DNA from: an uncultured Gammaproteobacteria bacterium
GTDB lineage: Bacteria; Pseudomonadota; Gammaproteobacteria; UBA6429; Thiohalophilaceae
Direction of reading: 5' to 3'
NCBI GenBank assembly: GCA_913064945.1
Contig: CAJYAN010000017.1
Coordinates: 1-64,000, forward strand
Length of the DNA stretch: 64,000 nucleotides
Within the stretch, counting starts at the first letter, position 1, and each line of letters starts with the position of its first letter. Made by a program: the position numbers and the translations under genes. This document shows, one piece after another, positions 29,022-37,625 of this stretch. The notes under the pieces were generated by a model, which saw only the letters and a program-made list of their open reading frames with translations, had not been told where the DNA came from and did not search any database.

Positions 29022-30133
29022 AATCGATACTCTACTGTTTATGTCTCGTCGTCACGCTGAGCGCATGCAACCAAAGCAGTGACAGGCCGGCCGAAATTCC
29101 CGCCGTCAAAACGGTCAAGGCAATCTCCGCCGATGCCGGTATGGCACTGGTCTTTGCCTCCGCGATTCAGCCGCGTTATCAGAGTCAACTGGCCTTTCGC
29201 GTCGGTGGTAAACTGTTAACGCGCGAGGCGCATCTCGGCAGCCACGTCAAACAGGGCCAGGTCCTGGCGCAACTGGACCCGGCTGATCTGAAACTGTCCG
29301 CCGCCGCGTCACAGGCACAGGTCGCCTCGGTGAAAGCCGATTACATCTATGCCAAAGCCGAGCTCGAGCGCTATAAACAATTACGCGCACAAAGTTATGT
29401 CAGCGCCGCCGCCTATGAGGTCAGGAAGAACAGCTATGACGCGGCACTGGCGAGGCTCAATGCCGCCAAAGCCCAAGCGGCCGTCAGTACACATCAGGCC
29501 GGTTACTCGAATTTAATTGCGGACTACGATGGCATCATCACCACCGTGAACGCCGATCCCGGTCAGGTCATCGCCGCTGGACAACCGATAATGACACTGG
29601 CGCGGACCGAATCACTGGATGCCGTTATCAACGTTGCTGAAAGCCAGATACAGCAAGTCCGTGCTGCCCGCTATGTCGACATCAGCCTGTGGTCGGATCC
29701 AGACAAGGTCTATCATGGACACATCCGCGAGATTGCCGGGGCAGCCGACATCGCCTCGCGTACCTACGAAGTCAAAATTCAAATCGACAAGCCGGATAAT
29801 GACCTGAAGCTGGGTATGACAGCGACCGTCGTCATGCATGGCGCTGCAGGGATCGACCGGTCCACGACGCTGATTCCCCTCACGGCACTATTGCAATCAC
29901 AGCAACAGGCCGCTGTGTACGTACTCGATGCGGACAATCGCCTGGCTGTCCGTAAGGTCAAGGTGATGCAATACCGCGAACGAGACGCCTTAATCAGTAC
30001 AGGCCTGCAACCGGGTGAACGCCTGGTGGCATTAGGGGTGCACAAGCTGCACGCCGGTGAACACGTCAGTCCCATTCCCGCTGGCAGCCTGTTTGCCAGT
30101 GATGCCAAACAAACTCCGACCAACGTGCAGTAA
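29018..30133 (+). CDS. RND efflux periplasmic adaptor, lipoprotein
   Basis: Membrane fusion protein of a tripartite RND pump. From the ATG at 29018 it starts with a lipobox (VVTLSACNQ, Cys near 18). The lipoyl/hairpin region follows (RVGGKLLTREAHLGSHVKQG, QLDPADLKL, helical hairpin about 90-165), then a beta-barrel region and ISTGLQPGERLVALGVHKLHAGEHV. 371 residues. It overlaps tetR by 4 bp and lies 4 bp before the permease. Confidence 0.92.
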   Translation: MKSILYCLCLVVTLSACNQSSDRPAEIPAVKTVKAISADAGMALVFASAIQPRYQSQLAFRVGGKLLTREAHLGSHVKQGQVLAQLDPADLKLSAAASQAQVASVKADYIYAKAELERYKQLRAQSYVSAAAYEVRKNSYDAALARLNAAKAQAAVSTHQAGYSNLIADYDGIITTVNADPGQVIAAGQPIMTLARTESLDAVINVAESQIQQVRAARYVDISLWSDPDKVYHGHIREIAGAADIASRTYEVKIQIDKPDNDLKLGMTATVVMHGAAGIDRSTTLIPLTALLQSQQQAAVYVLDADNRLAVRKVKVMQYRERDALISTGLQPGERLVALGVHKLHAGEHVSPIPAGSLFASDAKQTPTNVQ

Positions 30134-30137
30134 GCGG

Positions 30138-33100
30138 ATGTCCTTCGTTACACGTTTCAATCTTTCGGAGTGGGCGCTGCAGAATCGCGGCATTGTCCTG
30201 TATTTCATGGTGACAGTTCTGATCCTGGGCGCCATGGCCTATACCCACCTGGGCCAATCGGAAGACCCGCCATTTACCTTCAAAGTCATGCTGGTTCGCA
30301 CCGAGTGGCCGGGGGCAACCGCACGCGAAGTCGAGCAGAAAGTTACTGAAAAGATCGAACGCAAGTTGCAGGAACTCGAAGGCCTGGAGACGGTACGCAG
30401 TTTTTCCCGCCCGGGTGAATCAACGGTGTTTGTTGTTATCGATGGTGCCGTGCCACCGCAACACGTACCCGATTTGTTCTACCAGGTACGAAAAAAAGTT
30501 GGCGATATCCGTGCCCAGCTACCCGAGGGCGTACGTGGTCCGTACTTCAACGACGAGTTTGGCGATACCTTCGGCAACATTTACGCCCTCTATGGTGATG
30601 ACTTTAGCCCCGCACAACTCAAAGACTACGCCGATGAGATCCGGCGCCAGTTGTTGCGCGTAACCGATGTCGGCAAGGTCAACCTGTTCGGCGTGCAGGA
30701 CGAAAAAATATGGATCGAGGCATCGACCATAAAACTGGCCACACTGGCCATTGACCTACCGACACTGATCAATGCCATCAAGAGTCAAAATGCCATCGCC
30801 GCGGCCGGCTATTTTGAAACCCCCAGTGACCGTATCTACTTACGTGTCGATGGTGGCTTCAAGTCAGTGGATGATATTCGCAATCTTAACGTCCGCATAA
30901 ATGGTCGTATCCTTCGTATCGGTGACGTGGCTACCGTGCACCGCGATTATGCCAATCCCGCTGAACCAAAAATGCGTTTCATGGGGCATGATGCCATCGG
31001 TCTGGGGGTCTCGATGCGCGGTGGTGGCGATATCGTCAGTCTCGGTAAACATCTGGATACCGAGATCAGGCAGATTCAAAAAGTCCTGCCCGTCGGTCTG
31101 CAACTGGTACACGTCAATGACCAGCCACGCGCAGTACGTGCCTCCGTATCAGAATTTACCCGTTCCGTGACCGAGGCCGTGATCATTGTTCTGGCAGTCA
31201 GCTTTTTCAGTTTGGGCCTGCGTGCCGGTATGGTAGTGGCAATTTCGATCCCGCTAGTCCTGGCGGCCACCTTCGCACTCATGTATCAGTTTGGTGTCGG
31301 CCTGCATAAGATCTCGCTTGGCTCACTGATCCTTGCACTCGGTCTGCTGGTGGATGACGCCATCATTGCCGTGGAAATGATGATGGTCAAAATGGAACAG
31401 GGTATGGAGCGGGTCAAGGCCGCCAGCTTCGCCTACGTGAGTACCGCCTTCCCGATGCTCAGTGGCACCCTGGTGACCGCCGCCGGCTTTTTACCTATTG
31501 CCACCGCACACTCCACCACCGGCGAATACACCCGCTCAATATTTCAGGTCGTCACCATCGCCTTGCTACTGTCCTGGATTGCCGCTGTCATTGTTATCCC
31601 CTACCTGGGCTATAAGTTGTTACCGGATCACAAACCCGTCACCTCCCACGTTCCTCGACGCAGCGGTCGCTGGCACCGACTCAGTCACATTCACAGCTGG
31701 TTTCATGCCCATAGCGAGGTGTTTTACGCGCGCTTTCGTCAGGTCGTCGAGTGGTGCGTACGCCACCGGCGTATTGTCCTGCTGGCCACGGTATTGACTT
31801 TCATTGTCGCGATGTTCGGTTTTCGACTGGTGCCCGAGCAATTCTTTCCCGACTCGACACGGGTCGAGTTACTGGTGGATATGAAACTGGCGGAAGGTGC
31901 CTCGTTGAAGGCCACGGAGACTCAGGTTCACCGCATGGAAAAATTGCTCGATACGCAGCGCGACGATATCGAGAATTACGTCAGTTATGTGGGTAGCGGT
32001 AGCCCCCGTTTTTACCTGCCACTGGATCAGCAAATGCCAAGTCCCTCATTCGCGCAGTTTGTCATTACCACCAAGGGTATTAAACATCGCGAACACCTGC
32101 GCCGCAAATTGATCGCCGCCTTTGCCAACGAACAATTTCCATCATTGCGTGGCCGGGTGTTGCGTCTGGAAAATGGCCCACCGGTAGGATACCCGGTACA
32201 GTTCCGGGTCTCGGGTGAAAACCTCACCACCTTGCGTAAAATTGCCAAACAGGTGGCGGTAGTGATGCGCGCCAACCCGTATACCAATAACGTGCAGCTG
32301 GACTGGAACGAACGCTCCAAGGTCATTCGCCTGCAAATTGATCAGGCCAAGGCACGTATACTCGGTATCTCCTCGCAAGCACTCTCAAACTATCTGCATA
32401 CCGCACTCAATGGCGCGGGGATCACCTACTATCGTGAAAAGGATAAATTGATCGAGGTGAAACTGGTCGGTACCGCGCAGGAACGCAACCACCTGGCGCT
32501 GCTGGAAAATCTATCGGTCCCCACCGCATCGGGCAAGCGCGTGCCATTGGCACAGGTGGCAAAACTGCATTACGAATTCGAAGACGGCATTATCTGGCGT
32601 CGGGATCGCCTGCCCACCATTACCGTGCGGGCGGATATTTACGGCAATATCCAGGCCCCGGTGGTCAGCGCCGAGATCGAGTCAAAGCTGGCAAACATCA
32701 AAGCCAGTTTACCCAGCGGCTATTTGCTGCAAACCGGTGGTGCCGTAGAAGAAAGCGCCAAGGGTTCCAGGTCCATCGCCGCGGGTATGCCCTTATTTAT
32801 CCTGACGGTGCTGACGGTATTAATGTTTCAGTTACGCAGTTTCCAGCGCGTGTTGATGGTCGTGTTGACCGCACCATTGGGCATGATCGGCGTCACGGTG
32901 TTTCTGTTACTGTTTAATAAGCCCTTTGGCTTTGTCGCTATGCTCGGCACGATTGCCCTGTTCGGCATGATCATGCGCAACTCCGTTATCCTGATCGACC
33001 AAATCGAACAGGACATTCGGCATGGTGAAACACGCTGGAATGCCATCATTGGTGCGACCGTGCGTCGTTTCCGGCCCATTGTCCTGACGGCCATGGCCGC

Positions 33101-33266
33101 TATCCTGGCAATGATTCCATTAACCCGCAGTGCCTTTTTTGGCCCCATGGCCGTGGCCATCATGGGGGGCCTGTTTATTGCCACCGTACTAACGCTATTC
33201 TTCTTACCGGCGCTCTACGCCGCCTGGTTTCGCGTCCGGCAGGACGAAGCGCCGCAAACTCCTTGA
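30138..33266 (+). CDS. RND efflux permease (AcrB-like superfamily)
   Basis: Inner-membrane proton-driven pump of 1042 residues. Twelve membrane helices can be seen, with large periplasmic loops after TM1 and TM7. The start MSFVTRFNLSEWALQN is typical of the group that pairs with TetR and an adaptor. TM4 has LALGLLVDDAIIAVEMMM with the proton-relay Asp pair. Late motifs are AMLGTIALFGMIMRNSVILIDQI and PLTRSAFFGPMAVAIMGG. The frame is open further left (to 30057) within the adaptor gene, but the ATG at 30138 fits the family. No outer-membrane channel gene follows, so a TolC elsewhere is expected. Confidence 0.94.
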   Translation: MSFVTRFNLSEWALQNRGIVLYFMVTVLILGAMAYTHLGQSEDPPFTFKVMLVRTEWPGATAREVEQKVTEKIERKLQELEGLETVRSFSRPGESTVFVVIDGAVPPQHVPDLFYQVRKKVGDIRAQLPEGVRGPYFNDEFGDTFGNIYALYGDDFSPAQLKDYADEIRRQLLRVTDVGKVNLFGVQDEKIWIEASTIKLATLAIDLPTLINAIKSQNAIAAAGYFETPSDRIYLRVDGGFKSVDDIRNLNVRINGRILRIGDVATVHRDYANPAEPKMRFMGHDAIGLGVSMRGGGDIVSLGKHLDTEIRQIQKVLPVGLQLVHVNDQPRAVRASVSEFTRSVTEAVIIVLAVSFFSLGLRAGMVVAISIPLVLAATFALMYQFGVGLHKISLGSLILALGLLVDDAIIAVEMMMVKMEQGMERVKAASFAYVSTAFPMLSGTLVTAAGFLPIATAHSTTGEYTRSIFQVVTIALLLSWIAAVIVIPYLGYKLLPDHKPVTSHVPRRSGRWHRLSHIHSWFHAHSEVFYARFRQVVEWCVRHRRIVLLATVLTFIVAMFGFRLVPEQFFPDSTRVELLVDMKLAEGASLKATETQVHRMEKLLDTQRDDIENYVSYVGSGSPRFYLPLDQQMPSPSFAQFVITTKGIKHREHLRRKLIAAFANEQFPSLRGRVLRLENGPPVGYPVQFRVSGENLTTLRKIAKQVAVVMRANPYTNNVQLDWNERSKVIRLQIDQAKARILGISSQALSNYLHTALNGAGITYYREKDKLIEVKLVGTAQERNHLALLENLSVPTASGKRVPLAQVAKLHYEFEDGIIWRRDRLPTITVRADIYGNIQAPVVSAEIESKLANIKASLPSGYLLQTGGAVEESAKGSRSIAAGMPLFILTVLTVLMFQLRSFQRVLMVVLTAPLGMIGVTVFLLLFNKPFGFVAMLGTIALFGMIMRNSVILIDQIEQDIRHGETRWNAIIGATVRRFRPIVLTAMAAILAMIPLTRSAFFGPMAVAIMGGLFIATVLTLFFLPALYAAWFRVRQDEAPQTP

Positions 33267-33767
33267 TAGTCATGACGGTAGTGATAGCAGTTACGGATCA
33301 GTCTCGTCAGCTTGCCTAATCGCAACCCCCATCACAATGTCCACGACGGGCAAGACCTTCATCGTCATCGGTAAAAGACACGGCAAAACCGCTGGCATTG
33401 ACATCAGCGGAATCAAAACCGGCCCGCAGACGACATCTGGATCTGGCATCGTCATTCTGGAAGCCGACGATTGGCTGCATCACTTTGTGGTGAGTAGTGG
33501 GTTCATCATCGACACCTCGGCTCTACAAGCCACAATACCGATATAATAACCTGCACTGCAACTAGCCAGGCCGGGCTGGACTATTCACACGCCGGTAGCG
33601 GTAAGCCTGATCTGAGACAATCAAGGCATGGTCATTAACCCGTCACGGGTCTAAATTTAAAGTTTTGCGCGGCGCTGCCGAAATGATCAGGTAATCACCG
33701 TAAATTATCCGGGCGAGCAGCCTGCTCAATTAAAGCGACACGAATACACAGGTGCATCAAACTGCGA
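33267..33767. other. Intergenic region with a possible H-type-lectin remnant
   Basis: Contains the minus-strand fragment described at 33316-33522 and a small perfect hairpin ACCCG-TCA-CGGGT (33638-33650). The open frame on the plus strand here (33337-33546) has no ribosome site or family match. Confidence 0.4.
33316..33522 (-). pseudogene. Possible H-type lectin domain fragment
   Basis: A minus-strand frame open for 68 codons with no good start codon near its 5' end. It contains VMQPIVGFQNDDA, RLRAGFDSADVNASGFAVSF, then TDDDEG. The spacing of VGF, R-L and V-ASGF resembles the H-type lectin fold. It could be a decayed gene end or chance. A weak call. Confidence 0.25.
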
Positions 33768-34229
33768 ATGAAAATATTCTTATTTATATTATGTGTTCTT
33801 GCCGCACCGCCGTTATTCGCCGGGCAAAACGAGACTACTGTGCCCATCTTTAAAAACGGGGCCTCCACCTTTTACCTGAAAGGTCAGCTGGGCGATATGG
33901 ACTCAGCAAACTTTATGGTGGACACCGGGTCCGGCTATTTAGTCATCAACCAGGAATCACTGGCACAACTAAAGAAAAAGGGTCAGGCGGAATATGTGAA
34001 AGATATCAGGGGGATCATGGCCAATGGCAAGAAATTCCTGGTGCCGGTATGGCGTATAGCCAAACTCACTATCAACAAACAATGTGTCTTACGCAACATC
34101 GACGCGGCGATCTTTCCAGGTAAAACCCGACAGATTCTCGGTCTATCGGCATTAACCAAGGCAGCGCCGTTTAGCCTGTCAATTGACCCGCCGCAAATTG
34201 TCCTGAGCAATTGCGCGCAGGCCTCCTAG
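33768..34229 (+). CDS. Secreted retropepsin-like aspartic protease
   Basis: 153 residues with a signal peptide (about 1-18, ending LFAG). The core shows FYLKGQLGDMDSANFMVDTGSG with the catalytic-type DTGS (Asp near residue 48), then MANGKKFLVPVWRIAKL and a family-like ILGLSAL. This fits the clan AA single-lobe proteases that act as dimers. The ribosome site is weak. A strong hairpin pair follows, convergent with the EF-hand gene. Substrate unknown. Confidence 0.8.
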   Translation: MKIFLFILCVLAAPPLFAGQNETTVPIFKNGASTFYLKGQLGDMDSANFMVDTGSGYLVINQESLAQLKKKGQAEYVKDIRGIMANGKKFLVPVWRIAKLTINKQCVLRNIDAAIFPGKTRQILGLSALTKAAPFSLSIDPPQIVLSNCAQAS

Positions 34230-34249
34230 TTCACGCGGCCCGGTCAGAC

Positions 34250-34284
34250 AAAAAAGACGACGAGCTCTTTTGAAGCTCGCCGCC
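34250..34284 (-). terminator. Intrinsic terminator of the EF-hand gene
   Basis: An 11-bp stem built on CGAGCT / AGCTCG (two G-T pairs) with a 7-base loop; on the minus strand it is followed by TTTTTT. Confidence 0.8.
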
Positions 34285-34319
34285 ATTTCCACCAGTCAAA
34301 AATGGCGGGACTTATTTTT
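34280..34319 (+). terminator. Possible terminator of the retropepsin-like gene
   Basis: Perfect 9-bp stem CCGCCATTT / AAATGGCGG followed on the plus strand by GACTTATTTTT. It shares five bases with the minus-strand terminator, so the two can work as a bidirectional unit. Confidence 0.6.
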
Positions 34320-34342
34320 CGAAAGTTCTAAGCGACGATAGT

Positions 34343-34609
34343 CTATTTCATCATTTTCTTTGACATCATGTCTTCTTCGAAGGCACTGAACTCTGACTCT
34401 TCAATTTTACCGTCCTTGTTGGCATCAGTTGTACTCCATTTTTGCATCAACTGGGCGTGTGATTTGGCTTCAGCCTGGCTGATATAACCATCATGATTTG
34501 TATCGAGCTTGTTAAACTTTTCCTGTGTCGTCGCTGAATAGCCCTCGGCATTAGCACTCAGTGGGAGTAAAACGACAGCGACAGCCAGTAAAATTCCATT
34601 GGTTTTCAT
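34343..34609 (-). CDS. Secreted EF-hand calcium-binding protein
   Basis: 88 residues with a signal peptide (about 1-21, ending ANAEG). Two EF-hand loops are present: DTNHDGYISQAE (about 37-48) and DANKDGKIEESE (about 61-72), both with the D-x-N-x-D-G pattern. Probably a periplasmic calcium-binding or sensing protein. The C-terminus is Met/Lys-rich. Intrinsic terminator downstream. Confidence 0.9.
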   Translation of the reverse strand: MKTNGILLAVAVVLLPLSANAEGYSATTQEKFNKLDTNHDGYISQAEAKSHAQLMQKWSTTDANKDGKIEESEFSAFEEDMMSKKMMK

Positions 34610-35150
34610 GATACTTCTCCTTGTAGATTGATTTAAAACAGCCGCCTGGCCGTGTCAACGATAATAGACGTTTGGCTTGATAAAGCACCTCACTAAAAGA
34701 CAATGGCCTCTGAATTTCTGCCTATGACAGTAGCCAGCGCACTAGCATTATAGTCGATTATTTTTTTTGTGTTGGGCGCTACGACACACTTCATTTAACA
34801 TAACCGTATGTTAGTGAAATTTTTACGTCGGTTTATCCCGCGAATAATACGTAGTATCCCCTGTCACCCTCAACGACGTGACGCCATACCCGGATCCAGA
34901 GGGCTGATGATGGATGACACAATCCACCGCTGGAAAATGCGCCTCACCGGAGCAACGAGGCACAATATTACTCTTCAGATCACACGGGTTGTCGGCGTCT
35001 TCAGTACATCACCTTTTTTGCGTAGTGCGACGCCGGGGCGACTGCCTCGATAAATAAATTTTTTGTCTAGCGTTGCCGATGAAGGCGCCGAATCCTAAAC
35101 CCTGCCCGACAACCCAGGACAGAATGATCGCCTCCCGAAACCGGGGGAAA
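34610..35150. other. Intergenic region, no gene recognised
   Basis: About 540 bp. The frame of the DUF2235 gene stays open for 48 codons beyond its stop codon at 35151, but nothing in it could be recognised. No repeat or RNA gene. Confidence 0.4.
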
Positions 35151-36326
35151 TCATATCACCGAGATCGTGTCATTCCTGTCGACCAGATTCACCGGTCGGT
35201 AGGCCGGCATTTTTTGCATACGTTCGTATACCGTGGCATGAATCTCTGCGTCTGCCGGAATGGGCCGGGGCCGCGAGCCAGGTGATAAATCCCAGCGCCG
35301 GACAAATTGCCCGCTGGCCTCATCGCGGACCCAGTAGCGACGCGGTATCCACTGCATTAACTTCCAGAAAAGCCTATCCAGCTCGTTGTGCATTTTCCCA
35401 CACGGGTCGGGACCGGCCAGATCTTTTTCGCTATCCACCTCAGGAAATACCGTCGCCAATTGTGCCTCGTCAATGGCCAAACCCGCGCTCCGCGCCTCAC
35501 CCAGCATCCACTCCAGGGTGATCTTGGCCAGGCCACTTTCACGCTCCTCATAACCACCACCGACATCGGCGTGCACACCGGCAAACCAGACCTGCCGGGC
35601 GTCTGTGGTCTGCTTTGAGCTGGCCCATAAATTAGTGCGGAAAAATTTACGCTTCTCATCAATGGAAATGGCGTGCCGCAACGTCCTGACACTGGGATTC
35701 CAGCGTGTATGTGGTAGCTTATAAGGGTCAAAAATCGTCCCCACACTGGAGACCGTATCCCAGACGCCTAGAAAATGGACCTCCGGACTAAGACAAAAGA
35801 CGCGCTTGAAGTCGTCACAGATTGACAGCTTCAGGCGTTGCCTCTGCCCGGTACGCTGTTCCAGCTTATCATTGGCTTTCTTGGCCTGACTCGCCTCTGA
35901 CTCGAAGAGTTTAATGGCATAGGGCACCAGGTTGGTGTTTTTGGTATGCATCAGGCCACAGACATGAATCAGCGCCGCCAGGGCACGTGCCGTATAGGCA
36001 CCGCGACTAAAACCAAACAGGTAGATGCGATCGCCCCGCCGGTAGTGTTCTACCAGAAACTCATAACACACCGCCAGGTTTTGTGAAAAACCAAAGCCAA
36101 AGGCCGAGCCCATGATCTTCGTCAGCCATTTCGTTAATGGAGTCCATGCACCAGGGGCAGGAAACGTACCAAGTCCGGGTTCGTAAAAGACGACCTGCTG
36201 CTCGTCACGTTTGAGTGCCAGCGAAAGCAGACGTACTACGTTGGTGTTATTTTCGCCAAACTCGTTGTTGGTACCGTCACAACAAACGACCAGATTCCTG
36301 CCTTGCGATTCACTACCCTGTGACAT
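35151..36326 (-). CDS. DUF2235 (Tle1-like) alpha/beta hydrolase
   Basis: 391-residue alpha/beta hydrolase of the DUF2235 family, which includes the type VI secretion phospholipase effectors Tle1. It opens with RNLVVCCDGTNNEFGENNTNVVRL, then VFYEPGLGT. The nucleophile elbow is GFSRGAYTARALAALIH (Ser near 105), and the catalytic acid probably lies in WFAGVHADVGGGY, which also carries a conserved His. No vgrG, PAAR or immunity gene is adjacent, so it may be a housekeeping lipase rather than an effector. Divergent from the aldo-keto reductase. Confidence 0.85.
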   Translation of the reverse strand: MSQGSESQGRNLVVCCDGTNNEFGENNTNVVRLLSLALKRDEQQVVFYEPGLGTFPAPGAWTPLTKWLTKIMGSAFGFGFSQNLAVCYEFLVEHYRRGDRIYLFGFSRGAYTARALAALIHVCGLMHTKNTNLVPYAIKLFESEASQAKKANDKLEQRTGQRQRLKLSICDDFKRVFCLSPEVHFLGVWDTVSSVGTIFDPYKLPHTRWNPSVRTLRHAISIDEKRKFFRTNLWASSKQTTDARQVWFAGVHADVGGGYEERESGLAKITLEWMLGEARSAGLAIDEAQLATVFPEVDSEKDLAGPDPCGKMHNELDRLFWKLMQWIPRRYWVRDEASGQFVRRWDLSPGSRPRPIPADAEIHATVYERMQKMPAYRPVNLVDRNDTISVI

Positions 36327-36545
36327 GCGGTATTTCCTTTGCTGATGATGCTTCTGTAATGCCCTTCGCCATGAATGCTGACGCGCTATTTAGTTCGGTA
36401 CTGCGGCAAGAACCAGCATATAACATTCTGCTTAATTTAATCCAGTGCTGCCCAGTCGTCACAAACCATCACTAACTGACCATTGATCTCGCATCGCAAT
36501 GTTTTTATGCTGTTAATCTTGATAGCTAACGCTGGAATCATCATT

Positions 36546-37583
36546 ATGGAATATCGAACCTTAGGTCGAACCGATTTACAAATTAGCGCCATTGGTCTCG
36601 GCACTATGACCTGGGGTTTTCAGAACACCCAGGAGGAAGGCTTTGCACAAATGGATTATGCACTCGAACATGGCATCAATTTTTTTGACACCGCCGAGAT
36701 GTATGCCATACCACCAACCGCAAAAACCTTTGGCAGCACAGAAACGATTATCGGTAACTGGTTTGCCGCCCGTAATACACGTAACAAGGTGATCCTGGCG
36801 AGTAAAATAACCGGTCCCGGCTTAGCCTGGATCAGAAACGGTGCCAGCATCAACAAAAAAAACATTCAGCTGGCACTGGAAGACAGTCTGACAAGACTGC
36901 AAACCGACTATATCGACCTTTATCAATTGCATTGGCCCAACCGGGGCTCTTATCACTTTGGTAACACCTGGAACTATGCACCAAAGTTTGATGTGCAACA
37001 GGAACGGGATAATTTTCTCGAAGTGCTCCATACCCTGCAGGCGATGACCCTGGCCGGTAAAATCCGCCACTTCGGTTTATCAAACGAAACCTCCTGGGGC
37101 ATCAGCCGCTGGCTGCAATTGGCCGAACAACATCAGCTACCGCGTGCGGTCTCGATTCAAAATGAATATTCACTGCTGTGTCGTCACTTTGAACCGGATC
37201 TCAGTGAAATTGCCCTGAATGAAGACTGTGGCCTGCTCGCCTGGTCTCCCCTGTCTCGCGGCATGCTGAGTGGAAAATACCTCAAGGGTGCCCGTCCCGA
37301 GGGCGCACGTCTGACCATTGAAACGCGGCCCGAACACCGTGTCGGTGCCATCACCGATGCTGCGATTACAGGCTATCTCGATCTTGCCGGGCGCCATGGA
37401 CTGGATGTCTGTCAAATGGCCATTGCCTTCGTCAATCGCAAACCCTTTGTCAGCTCAACACTGATTGGGGCCACGAACATGACACAATTAAAAACCAATA
37501 TCGAGGCCATCTCCCTGACCTTATCCGATGAGGTCCTGAGCGAGATCGAGGCCATCCGGCACCAATACCCGATGCCGTATTAA
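36546..37583 (+). CDS. Aldo-keto reductase (Tas-like)
   Basis: NADPH-dependent oxidoreductase, 345 residues, very like E. coli Tas. The ATG at 36546 gives MEYRTLGRTDLQISAIGLGT. The tetrad is visible as FDTAEMY (Asp, Tyr), LASKITGP (Lys) and LYQLHWPN (His). SIQNEYSLLCR, WSPLSRGMLSGKY and STLIGATNMTQL mark the cofactor-binding end. The frame stays open upstream to 36483, but that part does not fit. Physiological substrate unknown. Confidence 0.92.
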   Translation: MEYRTLGRTDLQISAIGLGTMTWGFQNTQEEGFAQMDYALEHGINFFDTAEMYAIPPTAKTFGSTETIIGNWFAARNTRNKVILASKITGPGLAWIRNGASINKKNIQLALEDSLTRLQTDYIDLYQLHWPNRGSYHFGNTWNYAPKFDVQQERDNFLEVLHTLQAMTLAGKIRHFGLSNETSWGISRWLQLAEQHQLPRAVSIQNEYSLLCRHFEPDLSEIALNEDCGLLAWSPLSRGMLSGKYLKGARPEGARLTIETRPEHRVGAITDAAITGYLDLAGRHGLDVCQMAIAFVNRKPFVSSTLIGATNMTQLKTNIEAISLTLSDEVLSEIEAIRHQYPMPY

Positions 37584-37625
37584 GCAACGGGTCTCACTGA
37601 ATTTTATCGACATGCCCCCGCGGCA

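Noticed and set aside
33337-33546. 69-codon frame on the plus strand
   Set aside because: No ribosome site or family pattern; overlaps the minus-strand fragment, which looks more protein-like.
34808-35053. 81-codon plus-strand frame
   Set aside because: Arg/Pro-rich composition with no motif or ribosome site.
35007-35150. 48-codon open stretch after the DUF2235 stop codon
   Set aside because: Could suggest readthrough, but the sequence has no recognisable continuation of the domain and may be chance.
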